DNA of 64,000 nucleotides from Pseudomonas veronii (GCF_001439695.1 NZ_JYLL01000001.1:372001-436000); one strand, 5' to 3'; numbered from the stretch's first letter, positions 33,796-43,673 are shown. The notes: a model not told the origin generated them from the sequence alone. Made by a program: numbers and translations.

Positions 33796-34185
33796 ATGTC
33801 TATCGGCGAATCCGGCTCGTCCACGGGCCCAAGTTCAACGTCCCGACGCCTGGGCGCAGCCGTACTGGGCTTGCTGCACAGCCATGTCGAACTGTTCGGC
33901 ATCGAGCTGCAGGAGCAGAAAGCGCGCACCGTCAGCCTGCTGCTGTTTGCCGGGCTGGCCCTGGTGTTTGCCCTGCTGTTGCTGGTGGGGTTGTCGACAT
34001 TGGTGATGATTCTGGTGTGGGACACCGGCTACCGCCTGACCGGAATCATCTGCCTCTGCGTGTTCTATACCCTGGCCGCTGCATTCTGCGGTGTGCGCTT
34101 GAAGGCGGCGGTGTTCGATGAGTCCACGCCGTTCCACGCCACCCTCGAAGAGCTGGCCAATGACCGGGAGCGCCTGCTGCCATGA
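33796..34185 (+). CDS. YqjE-like (phage holin superfamily III) membrane protein
   Basis: Protein of 129 residues with two membrane helices near residues 50-75 and 80-105 (LLLFAGLALVFALLLLVGLSTLVMILV and the following GIICLCVFYTLAAAFC), flanked by charged ends. The family is named from a phage holin similarity but in this yqjD-yqjE-yqjK context is a normal bacterial inner-membrane protein of unknown function. It is coupled to the next gene by overlap of its stop with the next ATG. Confidence 0.85.
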   Translation: MSIGESGSSTGPSSTSRRLGAAVLGLLHSHVELFGIELQEQKARTVSLLLFAGLALVFALLLLVGLSTLVMILVWDTGYRLTGIICLCVFYTLAAAFCGVRLKAAVFDESTPFHATLEELANDRERLLP

Positions 34186-34523
34186 GCCTGACTGAAATCC
34201 CACCCACCAACTCGCGCCGGGAAATGCGCAAGGCATTGATCCGCCTGCGCATGGAAATGCACCGCCAGGAAATCCGCCACGAGTCCCAGCAACTGATGGC
34301 GCCCCTGAATAAGGTGCGCAACATGGGCCAGCACTGGCAGGACAGCCTGGGCATCAAGCATGCGCCGCTGTGGGGCGTGGCCGCAGTGACGCTGATCGGC
34401 TTCTTTACCGGCAAGGGCGCCAAGGGCGGCAGTCTCAGCAGCCTGACCCGCCTGGTACGGCTGGGCGCCGGTTTGATCCCACTGATCAAATTAGCCATGC
34501 AGGGCGCCTCACGCAAAGGTTGA
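34182..34523 (+). CDS. YqjK-like protein
   Basis: Small basic protein of 113 residues. The first half is a charged helix (EMRKALIRLRMEMHRQEIRHESQQLMAPLNKVRN), followed by a short hydrophobic stretch, GVAAVTLIGFFTG, that may contact the membrane. The pattern and position match the third gene of yqjD-yqjE-yqjK operons, though primary similarity is weak. It starts 4 bp inside the previous gene and ends at the terminator 34557. Confidence 0.75.
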   Translation: MSLTEIPPTNSRREMRKALIRLRMEMHRQEIRHESQQLMAPLNKVRNMGQHWQDSLGIKHAPLWGVAAVTLIGFFTGKGAKGGSLSSLTRLVRLGAGLIPLIKLAMQGASRKG

Positions 34524-34556
34524 GGCCTGCTGGCTGCATTCTTGCAAACAGAATCG

Positions 34557-34592
34557 GCCCGGCCCTCGTCAACGAGGGCCGGGCACTTTGTT
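34557..34592 (+). terminator. Rho-independent terminator after the YqjDEK-like operon
   Basis: A perfect 12-bp stem, GCCCGGCCCTCG and CGAGGGCCGGGC, with a TCAA loop, followed by ACTTTGTT. It lies 34 bp after the third gene and 24 bp before the EAL gene start, separating two transcription units. Confidence 0.85.
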
Positions 34593-34615
34593 GCCAACGT
34601 TTTTAAGGAGGCCCC

Positions 34616-35779
34616 GTGATCGACGGGCAACCGCTCGCCTGCTTCCAACCCTTCATCGACACCGCCACCGGGCGCATCGCCGGCGTCGAGGCTCTCGGCC
34701 GCCTGCGCCAGGCTGACGGTCGCCTGCTGTCGGTCGGCCCGTTGTTCGCCGACCCGCGCACCTCAGGCGTGGCCTTGCGGCGCCTGGACCGGCAGATCCG
34801 CGACAACGCCTTGAGCCGTCTGCACGAGGTACCGCAGGACTGGTTTCTGAGCCTGAATATCTCACCGCGCTGGATCAATCGCCTGCGTGCCGGCCAGGCC
34901 CTGCCCAGTTTGCAACAGGTGCAGGCTCACGGCGTCGATCCACAGCGCATCGTGTTCGAGATCACTGAGCTGGGCGGCGATATCCAGCGCCTGGCCGACG
35001 TGGTGGCGCGCTATCGCGAGGCCGGCGCGCGCATCGCCATCGATGACTTCGGCGCCGGCTATTCGCAGCTCGACCGCGTGCTGGCGTTGCAGCCGGACAT
35101 TCTCAAGCTGGACATGCGCCTGTTTCAGGAGGCCGCCAAAGGGGGCCCCAGCAGTGAAGTGGTGCGGGCACTGGCGCAAATGGCGGAAAAAACCGGCTGC
35201 TGGATCATTGCCGAAGGGGTGGAGACCGAGGCGCAGTTGAGTTTTGCGCTGGAATGCGGCTCGCGGTATGTGCAGGGTTATCTGTTTGCCCAGGCGCAAC
35301 TGGACTGGTTCGCCACCGATGCTTTCGTGCCGCGCTTCGCCCAACTGCGTGGCGCCTACGTGCAGAAAAAACTCGCCGAACGCGGACGCATCATGCAATT
35401 GCGCCAACAACTGGCCGAACTGATGAAAATCCTCCAGACCTGGGCCCAGGGCCAGGCGCCGCTGAGCCATTTGCCGCAATTGCCGGACTATCCCTGGCTG
35501 CTGCGGTTCTACCAGTGCGACCGGCATGGCACCCAACTGACCCCCAATTTCGAATGGCGCCAGGACGCCTGGCAAGCCGACAGCCGCTACCTCGGCCACA
35601 ATTGGTCGTGGCGCCCGTATTTCTATCATCTGCTGGCCGAAGGCTGGGACGAGCGCCGCTTGACGCTGTCTTCGACCTACCGCGACGCCACCACCAACCA
35701 GTATTGCCTGACCGCCGGACAATTCTTCGATAACGGTCAGCGCTTGCTGTTAATCGATATCGACGCGGTCGGCCTGTAG
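34616..35779 (+). CDS. EAL-domain cyclic-di-GMP phosphodiesterase with C-terminal sensor domain
   Basis: Cytoplasmic protein of 387 residues. The EAL domain (about 1-240) keeps the metal and substrate residues: [42 protein letters not shown] and QGYLFA, so it should hydrolyse c-di-GMP. The C-terminal region (about 250-387, with [21 protein letters not shown] and [24 protein letters not shown]) looks like a Cache/PAS-type ligand-binding fold similar to YkuI-type proteins. No membrane segment was seen. The start is GTG at 34616 with an AAGGAGG ribosome site. It lies alone after the terminator. Confidence 0.9.
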   Translation: MIDGQPLACFQPFIDTATGRIAGVEALGRLRQADGRLLSVGPLFADPRTSGVALRRLDRQIRDNALSRLHEVPQDWFLSLNISPRWINRLRAGQALPSLQQVQAHGVDPQRIVFEITELGGDIQRLADVVARYREAGARIAIDDFGAGYSQLDRVLALQPDILKLDMRLFQEAAKGGPSSEVVRALAQMAEKTGCWIIAEGVETEAQLSFALECGSRYVQGYLFAQAQLDWFATDAFVPRFAQLRGAYVQKKLAERGRIMQLRQQLAELMKILQTWAQGQAPLSHLPQLPDYPWLLRFYQCDRHGTQLTPNFEWRQDAWQADSRYLGHNWSWRPYFYHLLAEGWDERRLTLSSTYRDATTNQYCLTAGQFFDNGQRLLLIDIDAVGL

Positions 35780-35850
35780 ATTTTCGCTTGCTCCGCCCAC
35801 CCGGAACCGGGAAGCTGGGCGAGTCATTCACCGCACGGAGAGTACCCGCC

Positions 35851-37182
35851 TTGGATTGGCCCACCCTGCTGACTCGCGAACGTCTTGGAAAGCCCCTGCA
35901 CAGCCCGGAAGAATTGGGCCGTAGCCCGTTTCACAAAGACCATGACCGCATCATTTTCTCCGGCGCGTTCCGCCGCCTGGGGCGCAAGACTCAAGTCCAC
36001 CCGGTGTCGAGCAACGACCATATCCACACCCGTCTGACCCACTCCCTGGAAGTCAGCTGCGTCGGCCGCTCCCTCGGCATGCGCGTGGGCGAAACCCTGC
36101 GCAGCGCCCTGCCCGAGTGGTGCGACCCGAGCGACCTGGGCATGGTGGTGCAATCGGCCTGCCTGGCCCACGACATCGGCAACCCGCCCTTCGGACACTC
36201 CGGCGAAGACGCCATCCGCCATTGGTTCCAGCAGGCCGCCGGGCGCGGCTGGCTGGACGACATGAGCGTGGCCGAGCGCAATGACTTCCTCAATTTCGAA
36301 GGCAACGCCCAGGGCTTCAGGGTGCTGACCCAGCTGGAATACCACCAGTTCGACGGCGGCACGCGGCTGACCTACGCGACCTTGGGCACCTACCTGAAAT
36401 ACCCGTGGACCGCCCGCCATGCCGACTCCCTGGGCTACAAGAAACACAAGTTCGGCTGCTACCAGAGCGAACTGCCGATCCTTGAGCAGATCGCCCACAA
36501 GCTCGGCCTGCCGCAACTGGAAGAACAACGCTGGGCGCGCCATCCGCTGGTGTACTTGATGGAGGCCGCGGACGACATCTGCTACGCGCTGATCGACCTG
36601 GAAGACGGCTTGGAAATGGACTTGCTGCAATATGCCGAAGTCGAGTCGCTGCTGCTCGACCTGGTCGGCGACGACCTGCCGCAAACCTACCGGCAACTGG
36701 GCGCCCAGGATTCACGGCGGCGCAAACTGGCGATCCTGCGCGGCAAAGCCATCGAACACCTGACCAACGCCGCCGCACGCGCTTTCGTCGAACAACAGGA
36801 CGCCTTGCTCGCCGGCACCTTGCACGGTGATCTGGTCGAGCATATGCACGGCCCCGCCAAACGCTGCGTGCTGGATGCCAAGGACATGGCGCGCAAGAAA
36901 ATCTTCCAGGACAAGCGCAAGACCCTGCATGAAATCGGCGCCTACACCACCCTGGAAATCCTCCTCAACGCCTTCTGCGGGGCGGCGCTTGAACAGCACG
37001 GCGGGCGCACGCCGTCGTTCAAGAACCGGCGCATCCTCGACCTGCTGGGCAACAGTGCCCCCGACCCGGCCTGGTCGCTGCACGCCTCGTTCCTGCGGAT
37101 GATCGATTTCATCGCCGGCATGACCGACAGCTACGCCACCGAGATGGCGCGGGAAATGACCGGGCGTTCCAGCCCGCAATAG
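35851..37182 (+). CDS. Deoxyguanosinetriphosphate triphosphohydrolase-like protein
   Basis: HD-domain dNTPase of 443 residues that removes triphosphate from dGTP or other dNTPs. Conserved residues are visible: [48 protein letters not shown] (the HD motif) and [20 protein letters not shown]. The start is TTG at 35851, giving the family's [17 protein letters not shown] beginning, with CGGAGAG upstream; an earlier TTG at 35788 would add a non-conserved leader. It may act on nucleotide pools or phage DNA synthesis. Confidence 0.9.
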   Translation: MDWPTLLTRERLGKPLHSPEELGRSPFHKDHDRIIFSGAFRRLGRKTQVHPVSSNDHIHTRLTHSLEVSCVGRSLGMRVGETLRSALPEWCDPSDLGMVVQSACLAHDIGNPPFGHSGEDAIRHWFQQAAGRGWLDDMSVAERNDFLNFEGNAQGFRVLTQLEYHQFDGGTRLTYATLGTYLKYPWTARHADSLGYKKHKFGCYQSELPILEQIAHKLGLPQLEEQRWARHPLVYLMEAADDICYALIDLEDGLEMDLLQYAEVESLLLDLVGDDLPQTYRQLGAQDSRRRKLAILRGKAIEHLTNAAARAFVEQQDALLAGTLHGDLVEHMHGPAKRCVLDAKDMARKKIFQDKRKTLHEIGAYTTLEILLNAFCGAALEQHGGRTPSFKNRRILDLLGNSAPDPAWSLHASFLRMIDFIAGMTDSYATEMAREMTGRSSPQ

Positions 37183-37354
37183 ATGACTGATCCAGCTGCC
37201 TGTTGCCTGAACAGAATCTACCTACGAAGGGAACAGAGCGGCCTGATCGAATCAGTACAAACACCCGATGAATAATCACGCACGCTCTTAAAGGGCATAG
37301 GGCGCCTTCCTACGCCCCGCCCAATCGCCGCTTGACTCACCGTGTGCCCTTCCT

Positions 37355-37741
37355 ATGTTCAAGAATTGCCTTCGCATCCTGTTGGTGGAGGATCACCCCT
37401 TTCAGCTCCTGGCAACCCAGTGCCTGCTCAACAGCTTCGGCTTCGAGCACCTGACCCTGGCGGAAAACGCCGAACAGGCGATCCGCTTGATGACCCAGTC
37501 CGAACGTCCCTTCGACCTCATGCTGTGCGACCAATGCCTGCCAGATCTGCCCGGGCTTGAGTTAGTCGAAATCGCCGGTCGGCGGGGGTTTATCGCAGGG
37601 GCGATCCTGTTGAGCGGGCTGCCCCTGCCCGAACTGGCGAATCTGAAGACTCAAGCCTTACAACGTAACTTGCCGTTACTTGGTTATTTATCAAAACCGT
37701 TAAACCGGGACGAACTAATGACGCTGATAAGCCCGCTGTAA
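37355..37741 (+). CDS. Receiver-only response regulator
   Basis: A single CheY-like receiver domain of 128 residues with no output domain. The acidic pair is in LLVEDHPFQLLA, the phospho-acceptor is Asp59 in LMLCDQCLPD, and the conserved Lys lies in LLGYLSKPLNRDELM. It stands 255 bp upstream of the BvgA-like regulator and may serve as an extra phosphate sink or shuttle for the BvgS-like or second hybrid kinase. The sequence is less GC-rich at the end. Confidence 0.85.
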   Translation: MFKNCLRILLVEDHPFQLLATQCLLNSFGFEHLTLAENAEQAIRLMTQSERPFDLMLCDQCLPDLPGLELVEIAGRRGFIAGAILLSGLPLPELANLKTQALQRNLPLLGYLSKPLNRDELMTLISPL

Positions 37742-37744
37742 ATG

Positions 37745-37905
37745 TAGGAATTTAAACATCTCCACATAGGAAAAACTCACCACAATAACCGCTTAACCGG
37801 TGGGCCAAGGCCCGAACCCGCATCGCCGACCGAATTCTGAAACAGACGTCCACAAAGCCTTGATAGATCGTAAGGCAATACCTTTTTTAATGTAGGAATA
37901 TTCCT
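37745..37905. promoter_or_regulatory. BvgA-like heptad repeats upstream of the response regulator
   Basis: Three copies of TAGGAA(A/T), the inverse complement of the BvgA heptad TTTCCTA, occur at 37745-37751, 37767-37773 and 37893-37899. The last continues into ATTCCT, making the palindrome AGGAATATTCCT (37894-37905) about 95 bp before the regulator gene. This resembles a self-regulatory BvgA site but is based on pattern only. Confidence 0.4.
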
Positions 37906-37996
37906 GTTCTGTATCTACGCCCCCTCACCTCCATGCTCCCGCCTCGCCTTCTGAGCTAATGTGCCCGCTTTATTTGCACTTGCATGGAATGTGATT

Positions 37997-38620
37997 ATGA
38001 ACACAGTTTTCATCATTGATGACCATCCTGTTATCAGGCTGGCGATTCGTATGTTGTTGGAACACGAAGGCTATAAAGTCGTCGGCGAAACGGATAACGG
38101 TTGTGATGCAATACAAATGGTTCGCGAATGCCTTCCAGACCTGATCATTCTGGATATCAGTATTCCAAAACTTGATGGCCTCGAAGTGCTGTGCCGATTT
38201 AACGCAATGAATACTTCGATGAAAACCCTGATTTTGACGGCCCAATGCCCAACCCTGTTCGCCACCCGCTGCATGCGCTCGGGCGCCGATGGCTATGTGT
38301 GCAAAGAGGGCGACCTGAGTGAACTGCTGAGTGCCATCCGCGCTGTATTATCCGGCTACAACTACTTCCCCAGCCAGGCATTGAACGCCTGCGGCCCGGA
38401 CAGTAATTCCCAGGAACTGGAACTGTTCAAGGCAGTGAATGATCGCGAATTAATGGTCTTGCAACTTTTTGCACAAGGTCGCACCAACAAGGAAATTGCC
38501 AAAGGTATGTTTCTCAGTAACAAAACCGTCAGCACCTACAAAAAGAGGCTTATGCAAAAACTCAAAGCCAAGTCCTTGGTAGAACTTATCGAGTTGGCAA
38601 AACGAAACGCGCTAGTGTGA
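37997..38620 (+). CDS. BvgA/EvgA-like response regulator
   Basis: NarL/LuxR-type regulator of 207 residues. The receiver domain has FIIDDHPVIRLAIRML with phospho-acceptor Asp53 in LIILDISIPKLDG, and the C-terminal LuxR helix-turn-helix reads LFAQGRTNKEIAKGMFLSNKTVSTYKKRLMQKL. The stop overlaps the start of the BvgS-like kinase gene, the same arrangement as bvgAS and evgAS, so the kinase almost certainly phosphorylates it. The ATG at 37997 opens the conserved start. Confidence 0.93.
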   Translation: MNTVFIIDDHPVIRLAIRMLLEHEGYKVVGETDNGCDAIQMVRECLPDLIILDISIPKLDGLEVLCRFNAMNTSMKTLILTAQCPTLFATRCMRSGADGYVCKEGDLSELLSAIRAVLSGYNYFPSQALNACGPDSNSQELELFKAVNDRELMVLQLFAQGRTNKEIAKGMFLSNKTVSTYKKRLMQKLKAKSLVELIELAKRNALV

Positions 38621-41600
38621 GAAAGCGGATGCCCAGGCGTATAAAGGACTATCTGATCATATTGAGCGCAGGCGTGTGCTTGAGCACCTCTGTGCTCGCT
38701 GCTCAAACGGAACCGGAACACTTCACCTTATTGAGCCGCGCAGGCGCCGTTCAACTGGACACTCAACTGGACAAGACGCAACGCCAGTGGCTGCAGAACA
38801 AACGCGAACTGGTGCTCGGCGCGGCAGCTCCCGATTACCCGCCCTTCGACCTCACGGCCAGCGGACGCGACTATGAGGGGCTCACGGCCGATTACGCCGG
38901 GCTGTTGGCCAAGGCGCTAGCGCTCCCCGTCAGGGTGCTGCGCTACCCCAACCGGGAAGCCTCCATCCAGGCGCTTGAAGCCGGTGAAATCGACCTGCTG
39001 GGCTCGTCCAATGGTTTTGAGGCCACCAACCCGCTGCTCACCCTTTCAGCACCGTATGCCGTGGACCAGCCAGTGCTGGTGACACGCGAGGGCGAAACCC
39101 GCAGCCTCAGTGAGGGCCTGGCCGGGCTGCGCCTGAGCCTGGTCTATCACTACCTGCCGCTGGGCGAAGTCGAGAAGCTGTATCCCGAGGCGATCATCCA
39201 CACCTACCCCTCTTATCAGAACGCCCTGAATGCAGTGGCATTCGACCAGGCGGATGTGTTTCTCGGCGACACCATTTCCACCCATTACATGATCAACAAG
39301 GGCTATCTGAAAAATATCCGCATGGCCAACTTCGGCAAGCACGAAGCCTATGGTTTCAGCTTTGCCGTGCGCCAGGACCAGCACACCCTCTTGAGCATCC
39401 TCAACGCGGTGCTGGCGGCGGTGCCGACCAATGAGCAGGAGAGCATTGCCAAACGCTGGAGTGCGGGCAGCGACATCCTGCTCACCGCGCAAAAACTGCA
39501 GCTGACGCAACGCGAAGAACGCTGGCTGAAGACGCACCCAGTGGTCCGGGTAATCGCCAACGAAACCTTCGCGCCATTGACCTTCTTCGATGCCGACGGC
39601 AACTTCCGCGGCATCACTGCCGACCTCCTGGAGCTGATCCGCCTGCGCACCGGGTTGCGCTTCGAGATCCTGCGCGCACGCGATGTCAACGCGATGATCG
39701 AGCAAATCGATACCGGCAAAGCCGACCTCATCGGCGCCATCATTCCCAGCACGGAACGGGAAGCTCAACTGAACTTCAGTCGTCCCTATCTGGAAAACTC
39801 CTACGTATTGCTCACGCGCAAGGAACCCAACGCCCCATCGAATCTTGAACAGATGGCAGGCAAGCGCCTGGCGATCACCCAAGGCAACCCTCTGGAAAGC
39901 CTTCTGCGCAAGGATTTCCCGCACATTCGCCTGGTGGAAACCAGTGATACATTCAAGGCCTCGGAACTCCTGGCCCAGGGGCATGTGGAAGGCGCGGTGA
40001 ACTCGTTGGTGGTCGCCAACTATTTCCTGTCCTCCCAAGTGTTTCAGGACAAACTGCAGATCAGCGGCAGCATCGGCACCCTCCCCGCAGTCTTTGCGCT
40101 GGCCACGTCACGGGGTGCCACCGAGTTGAGCGCGATCCTCGACAAGGCGCTGCTGAGCATCGCCCCCGATGAGCTCGGGGTGATCAACAGCCGTTGGCGA
40201 GGCTACGCCGCCGCCTCCGACAGCTACTGGCGCAACTACCACCACCTGATTGCCCAGATCATCCTCGTCACCGGCCTGCTGCTGCTGATTTCCCTGACCT
40301 GGAACGCCTACATGCGCCGGGAGATCAAGCACCGCAAGATGGCCGAACGGGCCCTCAACGACCAGTTCGAATTCATGCGCGCACTGGTCAACGAAACGCC
40401 GCACCCGATCTATGTCCGCGACCGCAACGGCCTGTTGCAGACCTGCAACGACAGCTACCTGCAGGTGTTCGACGTCAAGCGCGAAGAGGTCATCGGCAAA
40501 AGTGTGATGCAGATGAGCACGGCCCAGGCAACCGAAGCGGCTCAGTATCACGCCGACTATCTGCGCGTGGTCGCCGAGGGCAACCCGCTGATCCTTGATC
40601 GCACCCTGCTCATCAATGGCAAAAAGCTGACGATCTACCACTGGATACTGCCCTACCGCGACTCCACCGGCGAAGTCCAGGGCATCATCGGCGGCTGGAT
40701 CGACATCAGCGAACGACGCCAACTGTTCGATGAGCTGCGCGCCGCCAAGGAACGTGCCGACGAAGCCAACCGTGCCAAGAGCACCTTTCTGGCAACCATG
40801 AGCCACGAAATCCGCACCCCGATGAACGCGGTGATCGGCATGCTCGAACTGACCCTCAAGCGCGCCGACCAGGGGCATCTCGACCGCCCGGCGATCGAAG
40901 TCGCCTACCACTCGGCCAAGGACCTGCTGGAGCTGATCGGCGATATTCTGGACATCGCGCGGATCGAATCCGGCCGCCTGAGCCTGGCACCGGAGCGTGT
41001 GAACCTGCGGGAAGTGATCGAGTCGGTGGTGCGGGTGTTCGACGGCCTGGCACGCCAGAAAACCCTGAGTTTGCTGCTGGAGTTCAAGCCCGAACTCGAT
41101 GACACCGACGTGCTGATCGACCCGCTGCGCTTCAAGCAGGTGCTGTCCAACCTGGTGAGCAATGCGATCAAGTTCACCGAGCGCGGGCAGGTAAAGATCA
41201 AGGTGCAGGTGCAAGCCACCGAATTGGCACAGCAGGTCGAAATGAAGCTGGTGGTCGAAGACACGGGGATCGGCATCAGCCGCGACGACCAGTTGCGCCT
41301 GTTCGAACCCTTTGCCCAGGCCGACAATTCCGGGCAATTGGCCCGCAGCGGCGCGGGCCTGGGGCTGGTGATCTGCCGCAGCCTGTGCGCGATGATGGGC
41401 GGGCAACTGAGCCTGAGCAGCGTGCCCATGGTCGGCACCCAGGTGCATGTCAGCCTGAAGATGAACTGCCTGCAGCCCATCCAGGCCGCGGATGAACCCC
41501 TGCCGGCTGCGCCCGCACCGGCGCCGGTGCTCAACGTGCTGGTGGTGGATGATCATCCGGCGAATCGCCTGCTGATGTGCCAGCAACTGGGTTACCTGGG

Positions 41601-42264
41601 CCACCAGTTCACCGCAGCCCAACATGGCGCCGCCGGGTTCCAGGCCTGGCGCCAGGCACACTTCGACCTGGTGATCGCCGACTGCAACATGCCCATCATG
41701 AATGGCTATGAGTTAAGCCGCTCGATCCGTGAGTATGAGCAGCGGGAGCAACTGACACCCTGCGTGGTCCTGGGGTTTACCGCCAACGCCCAGCCCGAAG
41801 AGAAACTGCGCTGCGCCGAAGCCGGGATGAACGACTGCCTGTTCAAACCGATCAGCCTCACGGCGCTGGAACGGCAACTGGCGCAGATCGCGCCGCAGCC
41901 GTCCGGCCCGCGACTCGACCTCAGCCACCTGGATGCGCTGACGGGCGGCGATCCGCAACTGACTCGGCGGCTGCTTGAGGAACTGCTGAGCAGCAGTTGT
42001 CACGATCGCCAGATATTGGTCACGTTGTGGGCCCAGCAGGCTTCACCGCAGGACATCATCGAGCAGGCCCACAAGATCAAGGGCGCTGCGCGTATCGTCC
42101 AGGCCAGTGTACTGGCGGCGCAATGCGAAGCGCTGGAGCAGGCCTGCGCCCGCGGCGATGATCGGGCGGTGATCGAAACCGGTATCAAGACCCTGGAAAA
42201 GTGCATGCTGGAACTGGAGCGCCTGCTGCACATGCAACTCAACGGCCTGGGCTCTCCAGGGTAG
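38617..42264 (+). CDS. BvgS/EvgS-like hybrid sensor kinase
   Basis: Unorthodox sensor kinase of 1215 residues. In order: signal peptide (about 1-29), two periplasmic solute-binding (SBP_bac_3) Venus-flytrap domains (about 50-270 and 285-520), one membrane helix near 540-560, a PAS domain, HisKA with phospho-acceptor His730 in SHEIRTPMNAV, a HATPase domain (NAIKFTE, EDTGIGIS, GAGLGLVICR), a receiver with Asp1022 in VIADCNMPIMNG, and an Hpt domain with His1152 in QAHKIKGAAR. This is the full His-Asp-His chain that ends on the adjacent response regulator. It starts with GTG at 38617, or less likely ATG at 38629. Confidence 0.93.
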   Translation: MRKRMPRRIKDYLIILSAGVCLSTSVLAAQTEPEHFTLLSRAGAVQLDTQLDKTQRQWLQNKRELVLGAAAPDYPPFDLTASGRDYEGLTADYAGLLAKALALPVRVLRYPNREASIQALEAGEIDLLGSSNGFEATNPLLTLSAPYAVDQPVLVTREGETRSLSEGLAGLRLSLVYHYLPLGEVEKLYPEAIIHTYPSYQNALNAVAFDQADVFLGDTISTHYMINKGYLKNIRMANFGKHEAYGFSFAVRQDQHTLLSILNAVLAAVPTNEQESIAKRWSAGSDILLTAQKLQLTQREERWLKTHPVVRVIANETFAPLTFFDADGNFRGITADLLELIRLRTGLRFEILRARDVNAMIEQIDTGKADLIGAIIPSTEREAQLNFSRPYLENSYVLLTRKEPNAPSNLEQMAGKRLAITQGNPLESLLRKDFPHIRLVETSDTFKASELLAQGHVEGAVNSLVVANYFLSSQVFQDKLQISGSIGTLPAVFALATSRGATELSAILDKALLSIAPDELGVINSRWRGYAAASDSYWRNYHHLIAQIILVTGLLLLISLTWNAYMRREIKHRKMAERALNDQFEFMRALVNETPHPIYVRDRNGLLQTCNDSYLQVFDVKREEVIGKSVMQMSTAQATEAAQYHADYLRVVAEGNPLILDRTLLINGKKLTIYHWILPYRDSTGEVQGIIGGWIDISERRQLFDELRAAKERADEANRAKSTFLATMSHEIRTPMNAVIGMLELTLKRADQGHLDRPAIEVAYHSAKDLLELIGDILDIARIESGRLSLAPERVNLREVIESVVRVFDGLARQKTLSLLLEFKPELDDTDVLIDPLRFKQVLSNLVSNAIKFTERGQVKIKVQVQATELAQQVEMKLVVEDTGIGISRDDQLRLFEPFAQADNSGQLARSGAGLGLVICRSLCAMMGGQLSLSSVPMVGTQVHVSLKMNCLQPIQAADEPLPAAPAPAPVLNVLVVDDHPANRLLMCQQLGYLGHQFTAAQHGAAGFQAWRQAHFDLVIADCNMPIMNGYELSRSIREYEQREQLTPCVVLGFTANAQPEEKLRCAEAGMNDCLFKPISLTALERQLAQIAPQPSGPRLDLSHLDALTGGDPQLTRRLLEELLSSSCHDRQILVTLWAQQASPQDIIEQAHKIKGAARIVQASVLAAQCEALEQACARGDDRAVIETGIKTLEKCMLELERLLHMQLNGLGSPG

Positions 42265-42303
42265 GCAGGAGCGCGCCGCACGGCCCGCCCCCGCAACGGT
42301 CGG

Positions 42304-42786
42304 TCAGCAGTCGGTCAGGCGCAGGAAAATCGCCGCCAACTGCTCGATACCAACCTGGTCTTGCGCGGTAAACCGGGCCAGCGACGGGCTGTCGAGGTCG
42401 AGGACGCCAATCAGTCGGCCATCCTTGACCAGCGGCACCACCAGTTCACTGTTCGATGCGCTGTCACAGGCGATATGCCCCGGGAACGCATGCACATCTT
42501 CCACCCGCTGGGTCTGGCGCGACGCGGCCGCCGCACCGCACACGCCACGCCCGAACGGAATGCGTACACACGCGATCTGCCCCTGGAACGGCCCCAACAC
42601 CAACTCTTCGTGACGGTTGAGGTAGAAACCGGCCCAGTTCAAGTCATCCAACTGATTGAACAAAAACGCAGAGAACTGCGCGCTGTTGGCGATGAAATCG
42701 CGCTCATCGGCCAGCAGCGACTCCAACTGCGCGCACAACATGGCATAGCCATCCAGACCGCTGCCGGCCTGCTGCAAATCGATCAT
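42304..42786 (-). CDS. msrC: Free methionine-(R)-sulfoxide reductase (GAF domain, fRMsr)
   Basis: Reduces free methionine-R-sulfoxide with thioredoxin. The 160-residue protein is a single GAF domain containing the family's three cysteines in QIACVRIPFG, GRGVCGAAA and HIACDSASNSELVVPL, and DLDSPSLARF near the end. The start is ATG at 42786, which overlaps the DUF815 ATPase stop by 4 bp. It can be viewed with the MsrB at 47207 as part of methionine-sulfoxide repair, though the two are 5 kb apart. Confidence 0.92.
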   Translation of the reverse strand: MIDLQQAGSGLDGYAMLCAQLESLLADERDFIANSAQFSAFLFNQLDDLNWAGFYLNRHEELVLGPFQGQIACVRIPFGRGVCGAAAASRQTQRVEDVHAFPGHIACDSASNSELVVPLVKDGRLIGVLDLDSPSLARFTAQDQVGIEQLAAIFLRLTDC

Positions 42787-43673
42787 GGTTGACGCTCCAG
42801 CAATTTGAGGCCCACCCAGTAACGGGCGAATTGATACGCGCAACGGCCGTTGCGGTTGCCACGCCCGGTGGCCCAGCGCACGGCGAGGATATCGAGGTCT
42901 TCATCACGCTGCCACTGCAGGCCGGCCTTGCGCGCCAGCTCGCCGATCCAGTGTTCCACCACGTTCAGGAAATGTTCCTGGGTGAATGGGTAGAACGACA
43001 GCCACAGGCCAAAACGGTCGGACAAGGCGATCTTGTCTTCCACCGCCTCACTCGGGTGCAGCTCGCCATCCACGCGTTTCCAGTTATCGTTGTCGCTCTG
43101 GTTTTCCGGCACCAGGTGACGACGGTTGGACGTGGCATACAGCAGCACGTTTTCCGGCGCCTGTTCCAGGGAACCGTCCAGCACGCTCTTGAGCACGCGG
43201 TAATCGCCTTCACCGGCCTCGAACGACAGGTCATCGCAGAACAGAATGAAACGCTGCGGCAGCTTGAGCAGTTGTTCGACCACACGCGGCAGGTCGGCGA
43301 GGTGATCGCGTTCGATTTCGATCAAGCGCAAACCGGCGCTGGCGTGCTGGGCGAGCAAGGCGCGCACCATCGACGATTTCCCCGTGCCGCGCGAGCCCCA
43401 CAGCAGCGCATGGTTAGCGGGCAGGCCGTCGAGGAACTGTTGGGTGTTGCGCGCCAATGTTTCACGCTGCTTGTCCACACCGATCAGGTCGGACAGACGC
43501 ATGTCCAGGCTGACCTCCAGCGGCAGCAGGAAGCCGCTGCGACCCTCACGCTGCCAACGGGCCGCAAGGCATTGGTTCCAGTCGATGGTTTGGCGCGGGG
43601 CTGGCAACAGGGGTTCCAGGCGCGCGAGTACGGCATCGGCGCGCTCAAGAAAGGCATTCAATCGAGAATCCAC
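42783..43673 (-). CDS. DUF815-family ATPase
   Basis: AAA-type ATPase of the uncharacterised DUF815 family, 296 residues. The P-loop is LLWGSRGTGKSSMVRAL, Walker B is FILFCDDLSFEAGEGDYRVLK, and the sensor segment LLYATSNRRHLVPE is present. The start is taken as GTG at 43673 because AGAGGA lies 8 bp upstream and it gives the family's VDSRLNAFLERAD beginning. It is coupled to fRMsr by overlap. Function is unknown in the family; the fold suggests a chaperone- or DNA-associated ATPase. Confidence 0.85.
   Translation of the reverse strand: MDSRLNAFLERADAVLARLEPLLPAPRQTIDWNQCLAARWQREGRSGFLLPLEVSLDMRLSDLIGVDKQRETLARNTQQFLDGLPANHALLWGSRGTGKSSMVRALLAQHASAGLRLIEIERDHLADLPRVVEQLLKLPQRFILFCDDLSFEAGEGDYRVLKSVLDGSLEQAPENVLLYATSNRRHLVPENQSDNDNWKRVDGELHPSEAVEDKIALSDRFGLWLSFYPFTQEHFLNVVEHWIGELARKAGLQWQRDEDLDILAVRWATGRGNRNGRCAYQFARYWVGLKLLERQP

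Noticed and set aside
33796..34185. Phage holin as evidence of a prophage
   Set aside because: The gene lies in a yqjD-yqjE-yqjK-like operon with no other phage genes, so the holin name is only a family label.
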